Source: Anabaena lutea FACHB-196 | GTDB lineage: Bacteria; Cyanobacteriota; Cyanobacteriia; Cyanobacteriales; Nostocaceae | Reading direction: 5' to 3' | Assembly: GCF_014698305.1 (NCBI RefSeq) | Contig: NZ_JACJST010000014.1 | Coordinates: 62,001-126,000, forward strand | Length of the DNA stretch: 64,000 bases | In this document: piece after piece, positions 16,253-24,838 of the stretch | How the letters are laid out: every line of letters starts with the position of its first letter | How positions within the stretch are numbered: position 1 is the first letter of the stretch | Program-made: the position numbers and the translations under genes | Notes under the pieces: model-generated | Seen by the model: the letters and a program-made list of their open reading frames with translations, nothing else | Database searches by the model: none | Told to the model about the DNA's origin: nothing

Positions 16253-16684
16253 ATGAACAAAACCTTATTTCACCTCGCTTTCCCCGTCACCAATATCCCC
16301 GAAACCAAAGCCTTTTATGTTGACGGCTTAGGCTGCATACCCGGACGAGAAAACCCCCACGCTTTGATTCTCAACCTTTACGGTCATCAACTAGTAGCAC
16401 ATACAACAAAAGAACCTCTAACACCCCAGAAAAATATTTATCCTCGGCATTTTGGACTAATTTTTACCTATGAACAAGATTGGCAAGAATTACTAGAAAA
16501 AGCACAAATCAAACAGCTAAATTTTAGAGAAGAACCGAAAAGCCGCTTTGTTGGTTCTCCCCTCGAACATCACACTTTCTTTTTAGAAGATCCTTTTTAT
16601 AACTTAATGGAATTTAAGTATTATCGACATTCAGAAGCGATTTTTGAGAATTCTGAACATACCCAGATTGGGGATAGGGTGTAA
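16253..16684 (+). CDS. VOC (glyoxalase-like) family protein
   Basis: The 143-residue protein starts LFHLAFPVTNIPETKAFYVDGLGC, the first beta-alpha-beta unit of a vicinal-oxygen-chelate domain, and contains RHFGLIF (His ligand position), HHTFFLEDPFYNLMEFKYY with a C-terminal metal-ligand Glu in MEFKYY. It could be a metal-dependent dioxygenase, isomerase or lyase; the substrate is unknown. Its last 24 codons run past the usual MEFKYY-xx-EAIF end and overlap the 3' end of the convergent lipase gene by 71 bp. Confidence 0.8.
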   Translation: MNKTLFHLAFPVTNIPETKAFYVDGLGCIPGRENPHALILNLYGHQLVAHTTKEPLTPQKNIYPRHFGLIFTYEQDWQELLEKAQIKQLNFREEPKSRFVGSPLEHHTFFLEDPFYNLMEFKYYRHSEAIFENSEHTQIGDRV

Positions 16685-17282
16685 TCGGTTCTACCAAAGC
16701 ATCTGCTACTATTGCCAAAGTCCGAGAATCTGTCAACATCCAAGGGTGAAGTGCAACTGGTAAAGTAAATTCCTTACCTACAGGCATTTGTGAACTCCGA
16801 GGCGGTACAATCATCAAATCATAAGGTGTCCAGATAGATGTAAAATTCAACTGTTGCAACATCTCAACATCAGAATTCAAATCCTGAAGCAAAGGACTGT
16901 TGGGACGCATTTGCACACAACCGGGAAGCCAAGAACCATAAGCTAAAACAGTTCCTTGATGAGGTGATGAAATGGTGATAAACCGCTTCACATTATTGAT
17001 TCCCCCCAATCTTTGAATATAATAACGGCTGACAATTCCACCCATGCTAAATCCCACCACATCTAATGGTTGTTCTGGTTCAAAGGTTGCTGCAACATAA
17101 TCAGCTACTTGCTGTGCTAATTTATCCAAAACTCCAGCACCATTATTAGGTGATAAATCTAGGGTATGTACAGACCAATCCCGTTGTCTGAGGTAACGCG
17201 CCATTTTATTGAAAACTGCGCCGGTGTCATTAAGACCATGTACTAATAAAACGGGATGGCGTTGTAGCTGTTCAGTATTCAT
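16614..17282 (-). CDS. Lipase/esterase-like alpha/beta hydrolase
   Basis: The 222-residue protein shows RHPVLLVHGLNDTG (oxyanion-hole region), a nucleophile elbow VGFSMGGIVSRYYIQRLGG with the catalytic Ser in GFSMG, and ISSPHQGT, all typical of triacylglycerol-lipase-like esterases and PGAP1-like lipases. No signal peptide is present. Its last 24 codons overlap the VOC gene tail to tail. The start ATG at 17282 is the first residue of a compact N-terminus, MNTEQLQRHP. Confidence 0.85.
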   Translation of the reverse strand: MNTEQLQRHPVLLVHGLNDTGAVFNKMARYLRQRDWSVHTLDLSPNNGAGVLDKLAQQVADYVAATFEPEQPLDVVGFSMGGIVSRYYIQRLGGINNVKRFITISSPHQGTVLAYGSWLPGCVQMRPNSPLLQDLNSDVEMLQQLNFTSIWTPYDLMIVPPRSSQMPVGKEFTLPVALHPWMLTDSRTLAIVADALVEPITPYPQSGYVQNSQKSLLNVDNT

Positions 17283-17594
17283 GGATGTTCTGATGTCTCA
17301 ACTCTGTAGAAAATCTAACCGAGTATCATTTTCAGCAGCAACTAGGCTATGACAGTTTTTGTAGCTCACTAGTTATTGTAAATTTTTGTTAAGTGAAGTC
17401 TCAGAATCTTGCTCCTAGGGACAGTAAAATTTAATAATTAGTTCGCAGTCTTCAGCGATTGTCAGTAGTTGTCATGAGTAAAAACCCCTAGTGGTTATGA
17501 GCAGAAACAACTAGCTCAACAAAATGTAACACTATGCTGTAATAATTAATAATTACGGTGATATTGGAAGATATTAAAAACGGGAGAAATTGTC
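17283..17594. other. Intergenic region between divergent lipase and Ala/Pro-rich protein genes
   Basis: This 312-bp gap should contain promoters for both neighbours. It is AT-rich with no gene or strong hairpin that I can see. CGGGAGAA at 17581-17588 is a plausible ribosome binding site for the gene at 17595. Confidence 0.4.
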
Positions 17595-17999
17595 ATGTTT
17601 GGGTTTATCAAAAATTTAATCGGTGGAATTCTGGGCTTTATCACTGGACTGTTTCGCAAAAAAGATAACAGTTACTACTTAGAACTAAAAGAAGAAGCAA
17701 CTGAAACCAAACCAGCACCAGTTAAGCCAGTAGCAGCAACTGTAACAACATCCGCACCAGCAGCGACAGAAAAACCTGCTAAAGAAAAACCTGCTAAAGC
17801 AAAATCAGCTAAAGCAACCAAAACAGAACCCGCGAAAGCACCAGCCCCCAAAGCAGAACCTGCTAAACCAGCAGTACCAACTGAAACTACCTTTGCACCT
17901 AAGTATCTAGTTCCTTCAGCTTCTAATGTTCGTCGTCGTCCAGGAGCAAATATGAATGTCTTCTTAGATATGGCCAGTCAGGTAAAAACTCCTGGGTAA
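17595..17999 (+). CDS. Ala/Pro/Lys-rich protein with amphipathic N-terminus, unknown function
   Basis: The 134-residue protein starts with MFGFIKNLIGGILGFITGLF, a hydrophobic or amphipathic segment likely to bind membrane. A low-complexity stretch of Ala, Pro, Lys and Thr follows (about residues 38-105, with repeated KPAKEKPAKAKSAKA-like units), then a conserved-looking end, FAPKYLVPSASNVRRRPGANMN. I know of no function. The repeated Lys-Ala units could bind an acidic surface. A possible ribosome binding site GGGAGAA precedes the start. Confidence 0.7.
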   Translation: MFGFIKNLIGGILGFITGLFRKKDNSYYLELKEEATETKPAPVKPVAATVTTSAPAATEKPAKEKPAKAKSAKATKTEPAKAPAPKAEPAKPAVPTETTFAPKYLVPSASNVRRRPGANMNVFLDMASQVKTPG

Positions 18000-18073
18000 A
18001 TTAATCGAGCATTAGAAATCTCCGGAAAAGAATGTAGAGATGTTACATACAACGTCTCTACTTAATTTATTAT

Positions 18074-19153
18074 TTATTGTTTCACCCCATGTTTTAGAAA
18101 AATAATTCCACTATATAACTGAAATGCTGAATCCCAATTGCTCTTTTCTCTCTGAAATAGGTCAACGTGAGAGGGAATTTGATTCAGCACATCTGTTTGA
18201 TCTAAAACTTTTTCCGCAAAAGGCTTAAAATCTGACCAAGCCTTGACTGATGGTATTTGCTGCTCAAGCCAATTTATTAAACCATTCCAATTAATTCTCA
18301 CTGTATTTTGACTGGGTTGAGGAGTAATTTCTAAACCTTGCTGAAATTCATAACCTTGGTCATAAATTCTTAAAATACTCCGTCTTCCTGGCAAGTGTAA
18401 ATCACAAAATTGGGCATAATCTTGAGTTTGGATTTTGCGTTCTAGTTGACGACGAGCGTTAACATCTACAACTTGTTCAAAAATTGGCAATAGTCCTACA
18501 ACCCTGGCTGTAACTTCTGACCAATCAAAGCTGAGAGAACCAATTTGATTTTCTGTATTGCGACAAACGACGGTAGGTTTGGGTTGGGATTCTGAGAAAT
18601 ATTTAACTTGAAATACTTGAATTTGTTGAATTTGTGGGATTCTCAACCAGAAGCAAGGAATTCCAGCTTGTTGTAGTTGTGTTCCATAAAATTCAAGTTC
18701 GCCCACTTTTCCGGTGCGGTAGATTCTCCAACTGCGACTTGGTAGTATTAGTCTGGCTGTGTAGGAATCTACCTGCATAATTTGGGCAAATTTTAGGGCG
18801 GCTTTAACTTTTAGTTCGTTACTAATTGGTTCTAAAACTAATATTCCTGGTTCGGTGTTAGTGGGTTTTTCTGTAGCTTGAGAAATAGCTCTTTGTTTTT
18901 CTTCTTGCTTAATTTCTTCTAATCGCTGTAAACCTTGCCGTGCTTGTGACAAAATTTTGTTATGGGTAGTTAGCCGTAGTAGTTGTCGATAAATTTTTTC
19001 GGCTCGGTGACGTTCTCCAGAAACTTCATGTAAGCGTCCTAAATAGAATTGTACCCAAGGATTTTCTGGCGATTCTTTGAGTAAATGTTTAATTAATTTA
19101 GCGGCTGTATTATAGTCTTTGCGTTCAAAGGCGGCGATAACTTCTTCCAGCAT
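18074..19153 (-). CDS. Tetratricopeptide-repeat protein, unknown function
   Basis: The 359-residue protein begins MLEEVIAAFERKDYNTAAKLIKHLLKESPENPWVQFYLGRL and contains about two TPR units in residues 1-75, followed by a charged linker. A long C-terminal domain with RLILPSRSWRIYRTGKVGELEFYG and HLPGRRSILRIYDQGYEF follows. I chose ATG 19153 because it begins the first TPR helix; an in-frame ATG at 19204 lies in repeat-like sequence. The C-terminal domain is not one I can name. It lies 85 bp after rsmE on the same strand and may be cotranscribed with it. Confidence 0.75.
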   Translation of the reverse strand: MLEEVIAAFERKDYNTAAKLIKHLLKESPENPWVQFYLGRLHEVSGERHRAEKIYRQLLRLTTHNKILSQARQGLQRLEEIKQEEKQRAISQATEKPTNTEPGILVLEPISNELKVKAALKFAQIMQVDSYTARLILPSRSWRIYRTGKVGELEFYGTQLQQAGIPCFWLRIPQIQQIQVFQVKYFSESQPKPTVVCRNTENQIGSLSFDWSEVTARVVGLLPIFEQVVDVNARRQLERKIQTQDYAQFCDLHLPGRRSILRIYDQGYEFQQGLEITPQPSQNTVRINWNGLINWLEQQIPSVKAWSDFKPFAEKVLDQTDVLNQIPSHVDLFQREKSNWDSAFQLYSGIIFLKHGVKQ

Positions 19154-19238
19154 GACTTTTAATGAACTTGAATGAATGTCTCGCGCGAAGACGCAAAGAC
19201 GCAAAAGCAGCGTTATTGTTGTGCGTGAGATATATCAT

Positions 19239-19946
19239 TTATACTTCACAAGTAGCAGCAATCAAGGATAATGCAACAACTGGCGCTGTGACTGCGCGGA
19301 GAATACGACGGCCTAGAGAAATGGGTTGAAATCCTTGATCTATCGCTAGTTCTAATTCTTTTTCTGTCCATCCTCCCTCTGGACCAATAGCGATAATTAT
19401 TTCAGAAGAGGTATGAGAAATCACATTTTTGAGATGTGGATAATCTCCACGTGCTTCACAAATATAACGGTGATTTATTTTATATTCATTGATGGCATTG
19501 CTAAAAGCTAGAGGTTCTAAAATCGTGGCGACAAAAGCCCGTTCTGATTGTTCAGCGGCTTCTGCGGCAATGCGCCGCCAGCGTTCTAATTTTTGGGGAC
19601 TGGGATTGAGTAAAGTGCGATCGCTCAAAATCGGTACAATACAAGTTACTCCTAACTCTGTACAACACCTGACAACATCATCAAAGCCATTTCCTTTCGG
19701 TAAAGCCAGCATTAAAGTTATCGATACAGGTAACTCTGTTTTCACTTCCAGTAATTCTAAAACCTGTCCTTGTTCTCCTGTTAACTGCGCTAACCACCAT
19801 TTCCCGATTCCATCCATAGCAATAAATTTATCCCCATCACGCAAGCGCAATACCCGCAATAAATAGTGTTGTTGTTGGGGTGTTAATAAAAGTTGGCTTT
19901 CTTGAAGTTGGGAAGGATGAATAGTAATGCGTTGGAGTTGAGACAT
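19239..19946 (-). CDS. 16S rRNA (uracil1498-N3)-methyltransferase RsmE
   Basis: This 235-residue SPOUT-class enzyme should methylate U1498 of 16S rRNA using S-adenosylmethionine. It has an N-terminal PUA-like part (QQHYLLRVLRLRDGDKF), then LALPKGNGFDDVVRCCTELGV, ERWRRIAAEAAEQSERA, and the trefoil-knot cofactor site IAIGPEGGWTEKELELA with SLGRRILRAVTAPVVAL at the end. Length and order of motifs are normal. Confidence 0.95.
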   Translation of the reverse strand: MSQLQRITIHPSQLQESQLLLTPQQQHYLLRVLRLRDGDKFIAMDGIGKWWLAQLTGEQGQVLELLEVKTELPVSITLMLALPKGNGFDDVVRCCTELGVTCIVPILSDRTLLNPSPQKLERWRRIAAEAAEQSERAFVATILEPLAFSNAINEYKINHRYICEARGDYPHLKNVISHTSSEIIIAIGPEGGWTEKELELAIDQGFQPISLGRRILRAVTAPVVALSLIAATCEV

Positions 19947-20021
19947 GATGATTTTAGATTGGGGATTTTAAATTTGGGATTGGATCTAAAATCAATCTTC
20001 CGTTGATTAACCTTTCTTAAA

Positions 20022-20723
20022 TCAACACTGCTTAATAAATGGCTTTTCAGCCCAAGATTTAAGACGATAGCCCATACCATGCATGGTTTCAATAAAATCT
20101 TCAGGTGCGCCTGCTGCTTTGAGTTTCTGTCGTACACTTCTGAGATGAACTTTTACAGTATGTTCATCAGGAGATGTTTCCGTTCTCCAAATATGTTCAA
20201 TAATCAGACTGCGACTCAGGACTCGTCTACCATTTCGCAGCAGCAATTCCATTAAACTGTATTCTTTGGGTGTGAAATGGACAGGATTACCATCGTAACT
20301 TACCTCATAAGTACTGGGGTTTAGTTGCAGATGTCCCCATTCTAGAATCGGAGGGGAAACTGTGTTCCCTCGGCGCAACAAAGCGCGAATCCGAGCAAAT
20401 AATTCGCCCAAGTCAACAGGTTTAATGATGTAGTCGTCTGCGCCGGCATCTAAGCCAGTGATTTTGTCGCTGATTGTATCACAGGCGGTGATCATCAGGA
20501 CAGGCATTTTATAGCCATGCGATCGCAACCGATGGCACAGAGTAATACCATCAATTTCCGGTAACATCAGATCCAACAGCAGCAGGTCATAGTTTAGAGC
20601 TTTGGTACAATCCCAACCTGCTTCTCCATCTGTGGCAATATCAACAACATAAAGCTGGTCTGTGAGTGCCTCTGCCAGGGTTTCTGCCAAACGAATATCG
20701 TCTTCAACTAAAAGAATTCTCAT
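20022..20723 (-). CDS. OmpR-family response regulator
   Basis: The 233-residue protein has a receiver domain (residues 1-120) with the acidic pocket ED (7-8), phospho-acceptor D51 in LLLLDLMLPE and a conserved Lys in DDYIIKPVD. A winged-helix DNA-binding domain follows (about 128-225; FTPKEYSLMELLLRN, EHTVKVHLRSVRQKL, GMGYRL). I chose ATG 20723 (MRILLVEDD); an ATG at 20747 would add eight residues. It is transcribed divergently from pecBACEF with 343 bp between start codons, so it is a candidate regulator of that operon. No histidine kinase gene adjoins it; the nearest is at 26009. Confidence 0.92.
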   Translation of the reverse strand: MRILLVEDDIRLAETLAEALTDQLYVVDIATDGEAGWDCTKALNYDLLLLDLMLPEIDGITLCHRLRSHGYKMPVLMITACDTISDKITGLDAGADDYIIKPVDLGELFARIRALLRRGNTVSPPILEWGHLQLNPSTYEVSYDGNPVHFTPKEYSLMELLLRNGRRVLSRSLIIEHIWRTETSPDEHTVKVHLRSVRQKLKAAGAPEDFIETMHGMGYRLKSWAEKPFIKQC

Positions 20724-21066
20724 AGCTAGTAGATGACTAGAGAGCAAATCTTAGTCATACCTTACAGGAAAAGAACAAGGTTTATTAGCGGTTAAATGGG
20801 CGTATTTTAGCCATAAAATCGGCAAAACACTGAATTTTTTCCCTGAGAGAAACAAAATACTTCTTCTAAATCTGCAATACTTCTTTACAAATCCAATTGC
20901 GAATTGTAACGATTTCGGTTTTTATACTAATCTTTCCGATTTATTTACAATTTTCTTACCTATTTATTTACACCTGACCCATTAACCTTCTAAATCAAGG
21001 CGGGTAAAGGTAAATCCTTCCTTACCAAAACCCTGTCAAAACCTAAAAATTTAGGAGAAATTGAAG
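20724..21066. promoter_or_regulatory. Divergent promoter region of the response regulator and pec operon
   Basis: The 343-bp gap contains three similar TTTAC motifs (TTTACAAAT at 20884, TTTACAATT at 20944, TTTACACCT at 20968), the last two 24 bp apart, which could be operator half-sites. A ribosome binding site AGGAG lies at 21053-21057, nine bases before the pecB ATG. I cannot place -35/-10 elements with confidence. Confidence 0.45.
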
Positions 21067-21585
21067 ATGCTTGATGCTTTTTCTAGAGTAGTTGAACAAA
21101 GCGATCGCCAAGGTGCATATTTGAGCGATGATCAAATTAACGCTCTCTCTGCAATAGTTGGAGACAGCAACAAACGGTTAGATGTAGTAAATCGTTTAAC
21201 CAGCAATGCTTCAGCAATTACAGCCAATGCTTATCGGGCATTAGTAGCTGAACAACCCAATGTATTCGGACCTGGCGGTGCTTGTTTCCACCACCGTAAC
21301 CAAGCAGCTTGTATTCGTGACTTAGGCTTCATTTTGCGTTATGTCACCTACTCTGTATTGACAGGAGATGCCAGCACAATGGATGATCGTTGCTTAAATG
21401 GTTTGCGCGAAACCTACCAAGCATTAGGAACACCAGGCAATACCGTAGCTTCCGGCATTGGTAAAATGAAAGATGCAGCGATCGCAATTGCTAACGACAG
21501 CAATGGCATTACCCGTGGTGATTGCAGCAACTTAATATCTGAACTAGCTAGTTACTTTGATCGTGCAGCAGCAGCCGTTGCTTAA
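21067..21585 (+). CDS. Phycoerythrocyanin beta subunit PecB
   Basis: The 172-residue protein is a phycobiliprotein beta chain that pairs with PecA in phycobilisome rods. C82 in AACIRDLGF and C153 in [10 protein letters not shown] correspond to the bilin-binding beta-84 and beta-155 positions and should carry phycocyanobilin. The stretch [16 protein letters not shown], where phycocyanin beta has a GGN..TTRR pattern, is diagnostic of PecB; the methylated Asn72 position is Ala. I use ATG 21067, nine bases after AGGAG, and not the in-frame TTG at 21061. It is the first gene of pecBACEF. Confidence 0.97.
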   Translation: MLDAFSRVVEQSDRQGAYLSDDQINALSAIVGDSNKRLDVVNRLTSNASAITANAYRALVAEQPNVFGPGGACFHHRNQAACIRDLGFILRYVTYSVLTGDASTMDDRCLNGLRETYQALGTPGNTVASGIGKMKDAAIAIANDSNGITRGDCSNLISELASYFDRAAAAVA

Positions 21586-21648
21586 TAACATCAAGTTTTA
21601 AATTCATTTTGCTTGAGTCGATACATATTTTAGGGAGAAATTTTAGCC

Positions 21649-22137
21649 ATGAAAACCCCTCTAACCGAGGCAATTGCTGCTGCTGATTCTCGTGGTGCTT
21701 ACCTAAGCAACACCGAAATGCAAGCTATCTTTGGTCGTTTCAGCCGCGCTCAAGCTGGACTAGAAGCTGCTAAAGCCTTTAACCAAAACGGTCAAAAATG
21801 GGCAGAAGCTGCTGCTAATCACGTTTATAAGAAATTCCCCTACACCACTCAAATGCAGGGTCCTCAATACGCTTCCACCCCAGAAGGTAAATCTAAGTGT
21901 GTTCGTGACATCAGCCATTATCTCCGCACCATCAGCTATTGCTGTGTGGTTGGTGGCACAGGCCCACTAGATGAGTATGTAGTTGCAGGTGTAAAAGAAT
22001 TTAATGCTGCTTTGGGTTTATCTCCCAGTTGGTATGTAGCAGCATTGGAATTCGTCCGCGACAACAACGGCCTATCAGGTGATGTAGCTGGAGAAGCCAA
22101 TATTTACCTCAACTATGCCATCAACGCATTGAGCTAA
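21649..22137 (+). CDS. Phycoerythrocyanin alpha subunit PecA
   Basis: The 162-residue alpha chain has a single bilin-binding Cys at C84 ([12 protein letters not shown]), which in phycoerythrocyanin carries the violet-green-absorbing phycoviolobilin. The N-terminus [20 protein letters not shown] and the end NYAINALS are typical of the family. AGGGAGAA lies upstream of the ATG. A 63-bp gap separates it from pecB. The phycoviolobilin should be attached and isomerised by the PecE/PecF pair encoded downstream. Confidence 0.97.
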   Translation: MKTPLTEAIAAADSRGAYLSNTEMQAIFGRFSRAQAGLEAAKAFNQNGQKWAEAAANHVYKKFPYTTQMQGPQYASTPEGKSKCVRDISHYLRTISYCCVVGGTGPLDEYVVAGVKEFNAALGLSPSWYVAALEFVRDNNGLSGDVAGEANIYLNYAINALS

Positions 22138-22152
22138 AAATTATTAACCGAT

Positions 22153-22209
22153 GCAAGGGGAAAGGGGAAAATTGATGATTTGTCCTTTTCCCCTTTTTCT
22201 TTTTCCCCT
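22153..22209 (+). terminator. Attenuator-like hairpin between pecA and pecC
   Basis: AAGGGGAAAGGGGAAAA is followed after a short spacer by CCTTTTCCCCTTTTT and CTTTTTCCCC, giving a long A/G against T/C stem. Leaky terminators in this position are known from phycobiliprotein operons, where they make subunit mRNA more abundant than linker and lyase mRNA. Confidence 0.6.
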
Positions 22210-22238
22210 GCCCGAAGTTGTTTAACGGAGTTGAAACC

Positions 22239-23072
22239 ATGACCCTTTCAATGGAAGAGCGGTTAGGCATCAGTGCGGTTGTAGACCAGAAATTGGAACT
22301 GCGCCCTAACTGGAGTGAAGACAGATTGCAACAAGTATTTCAAGCCGCTTACGAACACATTTTTGGACGTGAGCGGGTTTATGTTGGCGGAATTTTTGCT
22401 AATCAGGAATCCATGCTTCGTAATGGTCAAATTAGTGTGCGCCAATTTGTGCAAACATTAGCAAAATCCGAATTTTACAAAGAGCGATTTTTTTATAACA
22501 ACTCTCAAATTCGCTTCATTGAACTAAACTACAAACATCTCTTGGGACGCGCTCCCTACGATCAGTCAGAAATCGCTTATCATACCGATATCTATGCTTC
22601 TAGTGGCTACGATGCGGAAATAGATTCTTACATTGATAGCCCAGAGTATAATAACGCCTTTGGTGATAACACAGTTCCCTACTTCCGGGGGTTCAAGTCA
22701 ATTCCTGGCATGAAACAAGTAGGATTCAACCGCTTGTTTACACTGTATCGAGGTAATGGTAATAGCGATAATGCCGGCTCAAAAAGCCCCCGGTTACGGC
22801 AACAACTGGCAATGAATCTGCCAAATACTATCATTCCTCCCACCACATCTATCCGATTTGCATCTGCTCTTGGTGTGGGACAATTAAATAGTTCTCCTGC
22901 TCGCGGAGATAATCGGATGTATGTCATCGAAGTCATCGCCGGTGGTGTTGGAACAAAAGTGGCAGTCCGTCGCAGCCGACAGTCTTACACCGTGCCGTTT
23001 GATCAACTTTCCCAGAAGTATCAGGAAATTCACAAACGGGGCGGCAAAATTATCAGCATAAATCCTGTGTAA
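22239..23072 (+). CDS. Phycoerythrocyanin-associated rod linker PecC
   Basis: The 277-residue protein has a PBS-linker domain (about 20-165; [59 protein letters not shown] pattern) and a C-terminal CpcD-like domain (about 225-277; [20 protein letters not shown] and the closing [12 protein letters not shown]). It should sit in the central channel of phycoerythrocyanin hexamers and attach them to the rod tip. I use ATG 22239 with GGAG 10 bases upstream; an in-frame start at 22218 lies in the spacer. A glycine-to-linker Asn/Ser stretch separates the domains as in other rod linkers. Confidence 0.95.
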   Translation: MTLSMEERLGISAVVDQKLELRPNWSEDRLQQVFQAAYEHIFGRERVYVGGIFANQESMLRNGQISVRQFVQTLAKSEFYKERFFYNNSQIRFIELNYKHLLGRAPYDQSEIAYHTDIYASSGYDAEIDSYIDSPEYNNAFGDNTVPYFRGFKSIPGMKQVGFNRLFTLYRGNGNSDNAGSKSPRLRQQLAMNLPNTIIPPTTSIRFASALGVGQLNSSPARGDNRMYVIEVIAGGVGTKVAVRRSRQSYTVPFDQLSQKYQEIHKRGGKIISINPV

Positions 23073-23081
23073 CTAATTACT

Positions 23082-23109
23082 AATTCGTAATTCGTAATTC
23101 GTAATTCGT
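23082..23109. repeat. Tandem heptamer repeat (AATTCGT x4)
   Basis: Four exact copies of AATTCGT lie between pecC and pecE. This is the short tandem repeat class common in Nostocales; the same heptamer, in the other orientation, occurs at 41034-41123. Confidence 0.85.
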
Positions 23110-23221
23110 CAAATTACCAATGGGATGAACAGGGTAAATTAATCATCTTCAAATTCATCCTGTTCATCCTTTAATCCTGTAAATACTGTATCCCTTACGG
23201 GAGGCGTTAGCCAAATCTGAC

Positions 23222-24007
23222 ATGGTTGTTACTACTTCTTCTACTGAACCCATTCTCTCACCTGAAACAGCTATAGCTGCTCTAGATGCAGAGGATAATC
23301 AAATTAGATATTATGCTGCTTGGTGGTTAGGAAAACATCAAATTCAATCAGCCTGTGCAGCACTTTGTCACCAACTCCAAGATGTCCGCTATCGCACAGT
23401 TCAGGGAGGCTATCCCTTACGCCGCCAGGTTGCTCGCGCTTTAGGACAACTCAAAAATATTCAAGCAGTACCCGCATTACTAGATGCACTAAACTGTGAT
23501 GAAGATGAGCAATTTCGGGAAGTTGTTATTGAGGCTTTAGGAAAAATTGGCGATTCTACTGCTGCTTCTCCCCTATTAAAACTTTTACAATCTGGTAAAT
23601 CCCAACCCTACGAAGCTCTAATTGAAGCCTTGGGAGAATTGCGGGTAATAGAAGCACGTCCTTTAGTTGAGCCATTTTTACAGCATTCCTCAGAACGAGT
23701 CCAATGTGCTGCGGCGCGTTATCTCTATCTCATCACCCAAAAACCGCAATATATAGAACGTATCATTGAAAATCTTAACCATGACAATCCCTATTTGCGC
23801 TGGGCTGCTGCCTTTGATTTAGGGGCAATTGGTCACATACAAGCGGCTGAAGCAATCGTACAAGCAAAAGTTGGTAATAGTCTCAAACTGTTAAACCTGA
23901 AACGGATTTTAGAAACAGTATTAGAAAGCGATAAATCAGAATTAGAAAAACAACAAGCCACTCAAACCCTATTTAAAATAATTGATGAACTCTTAATGCA
24001 GCTTTAA
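23222..24007 (+). CDS. Phycoerythrocyanobilin lyase-isomerase subunit PecE
   Basis: The 261-residue HEAT-like repeat protein is the larger subunit of the PecE/PecF heterodimer that attaches phycocyanobilin to Cys84 of PecA while isomerising it to phycoviolobilin. The segment YYAAWWLGKHQ (residues 30-40) is the conserved E-subunit motif, followed by PLRRQVARALGQL, EVVIEALGKIGD and RWAAAFDLGAIG repeats. The order after pecC and before pecF supports pecE over cpcE. A 149-bp gap with tandem heptamers separates it from pecC. Confidence 0.95.
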   Translation: MVVTTSSTEPILSPETAIAALDAEDNQIRYYAAWWLGKHQIQSACAALCHQLQDVRYRTVQGGYPLRRQVARALGQLKNIQAVPALLDALNCDEDEQFREVVIEALGKIGDSTAASPLLKLLQSGKSQPYEALIEALGELRVIEARPLVEPFLQHSSERVQCAAARYLYLITQKPQYIERIIENLNHDNPYLRWAAAFDLGAIGHIQAAEAIVQAKVGNSLKLLNLKRILETVLESDKSELEKQQATQTLFKIIDELLMQL

Positions 24008-24111
24008 TAACATCCACAGACACTCTTGTTTCTCTCTTTCTTTGCGCCTCTGCGCCTCTGCGTGAGAAAAAAATTAGTTAGTTTACCTGAAAATTTTTGT
24101 AACTACCAATT

Positions 24112-24567
24112 ATGATAAATGTGCAAACAGACATAACATTAGACCAACTTGTATTCCTAAGTGTGGAATCTTTGATAGAGGCTTATCACATTTGCCCAAA
24201 TCAGAATATACAGGCACGAATTATCAGCATTCTTGCCGAGCTTGGTGATGATATCGCCTTAGATTTGCTGGTAGATGTTGTGGGAGTAGAAGTTGCTAAT
24301 CACTGCCAAGGAAATGTGCGTCGAGTGGCAGCTAGGGGCTTAGAACAGATGGTTATTTCCACTACCGACCCAGAAAAAAGACAAAGGGCAATTGATAAGC
24401 TTTCTTGGGCATTATTAAACGCTGAAGATTGGGCGCTCCGTTATGCGGCTGCGGTTTCTCTGGGAGGAATTGCTACAGTTGAAATCAATACTATTCTTTA
24501 CCACGCTATGATGCAAGAATCAGACCAGGTAGTTAAAGAACGGATTCGGATGATTTTGAATGTGTAA
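24112..24567 (+). CDS. Phycoerythrocyanobilin lyase-isomerase subunit PecF
   Basis: The 151-residue HEAT-like protein carries NHCQGN (residues 63-68), the motif associated with the isomerase activity that distinguishes PecF from CpcF. Other landmarks are EAYHICPNQNIQARIISIL, DIALDLLVDVVG and DWALRYAAAVSLGGI. As I recall, Anabaena PecF is slightly longer, so the N-terminus may be short here; an in-frame TAA three codons before the ATG rules out a longer frame. It is separated from pecE by 104 bp that include GCGCCTCTGC-type repeats, and ends one base before the convergent DUF4926 gene. Confidence 0.92.
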   Translation: MINVQTDITLDQLVFLSVESLIEAYHICPNQNIQARIISILAELGDDIALDLLVDVVGVEVANHCQGNVRRVAARGLEQMVISTTDPEKRQRAIDKLSWALLNAEDWALRYAAAVSLGGIATVEINTILYHAMMQESDQVVKERIRMILNV

Positions 24568-24568
24568 A

Positions 24569-24814
24569 CTACGCAATATTAGCCATTAACCTGACGGCGG
24601 GTCTATCGGCACGAGTTGGCAAGCGAAAACAACTCATTGGTAATGTTACAATCGCCACAGTATTGCCAAGCATATCGAAAAACTCAACGCTGTAGCCTGT
24701 TTCTAGTCCGGGAATATCATGTTGTTCAACTACTGTGCCAATATCTCCAGCATATACATTTTCTTCGGGAAGATCATGCAATAATATTACATCTGAGTAA
24801 AGAGTGAAATTCAT
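24569..24814 (-). CDS. DUF4926 family small protein
   Basis: The 81-residue protein reads FTLYSDVILLHDLPEENVYAGDIGTVVEQHD, then GYSVEFFD and NTVAIVTLPMSCFRL, the beta-rich pattern of DUF4926. The family is common in cyanobacteria and often sits beside small nuclease or toxin-like genes. Here it follows the AlbA_2-like gene by 24 bp on the same strand and probably shares its transcript. The biochemical role is unknown. Confidence 0.75.
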   Translation of the reverse strand: MNFTLYSDVILLHDLPEENVYAGDIGTVVEQHDIPGLETGYSVEFFDMLGNTVAIVTLPMSCFRLPTRADRPAVRLMANIA

Positions 24815-24838
24815 TAATTTACGAGATTTGCGATCGCA

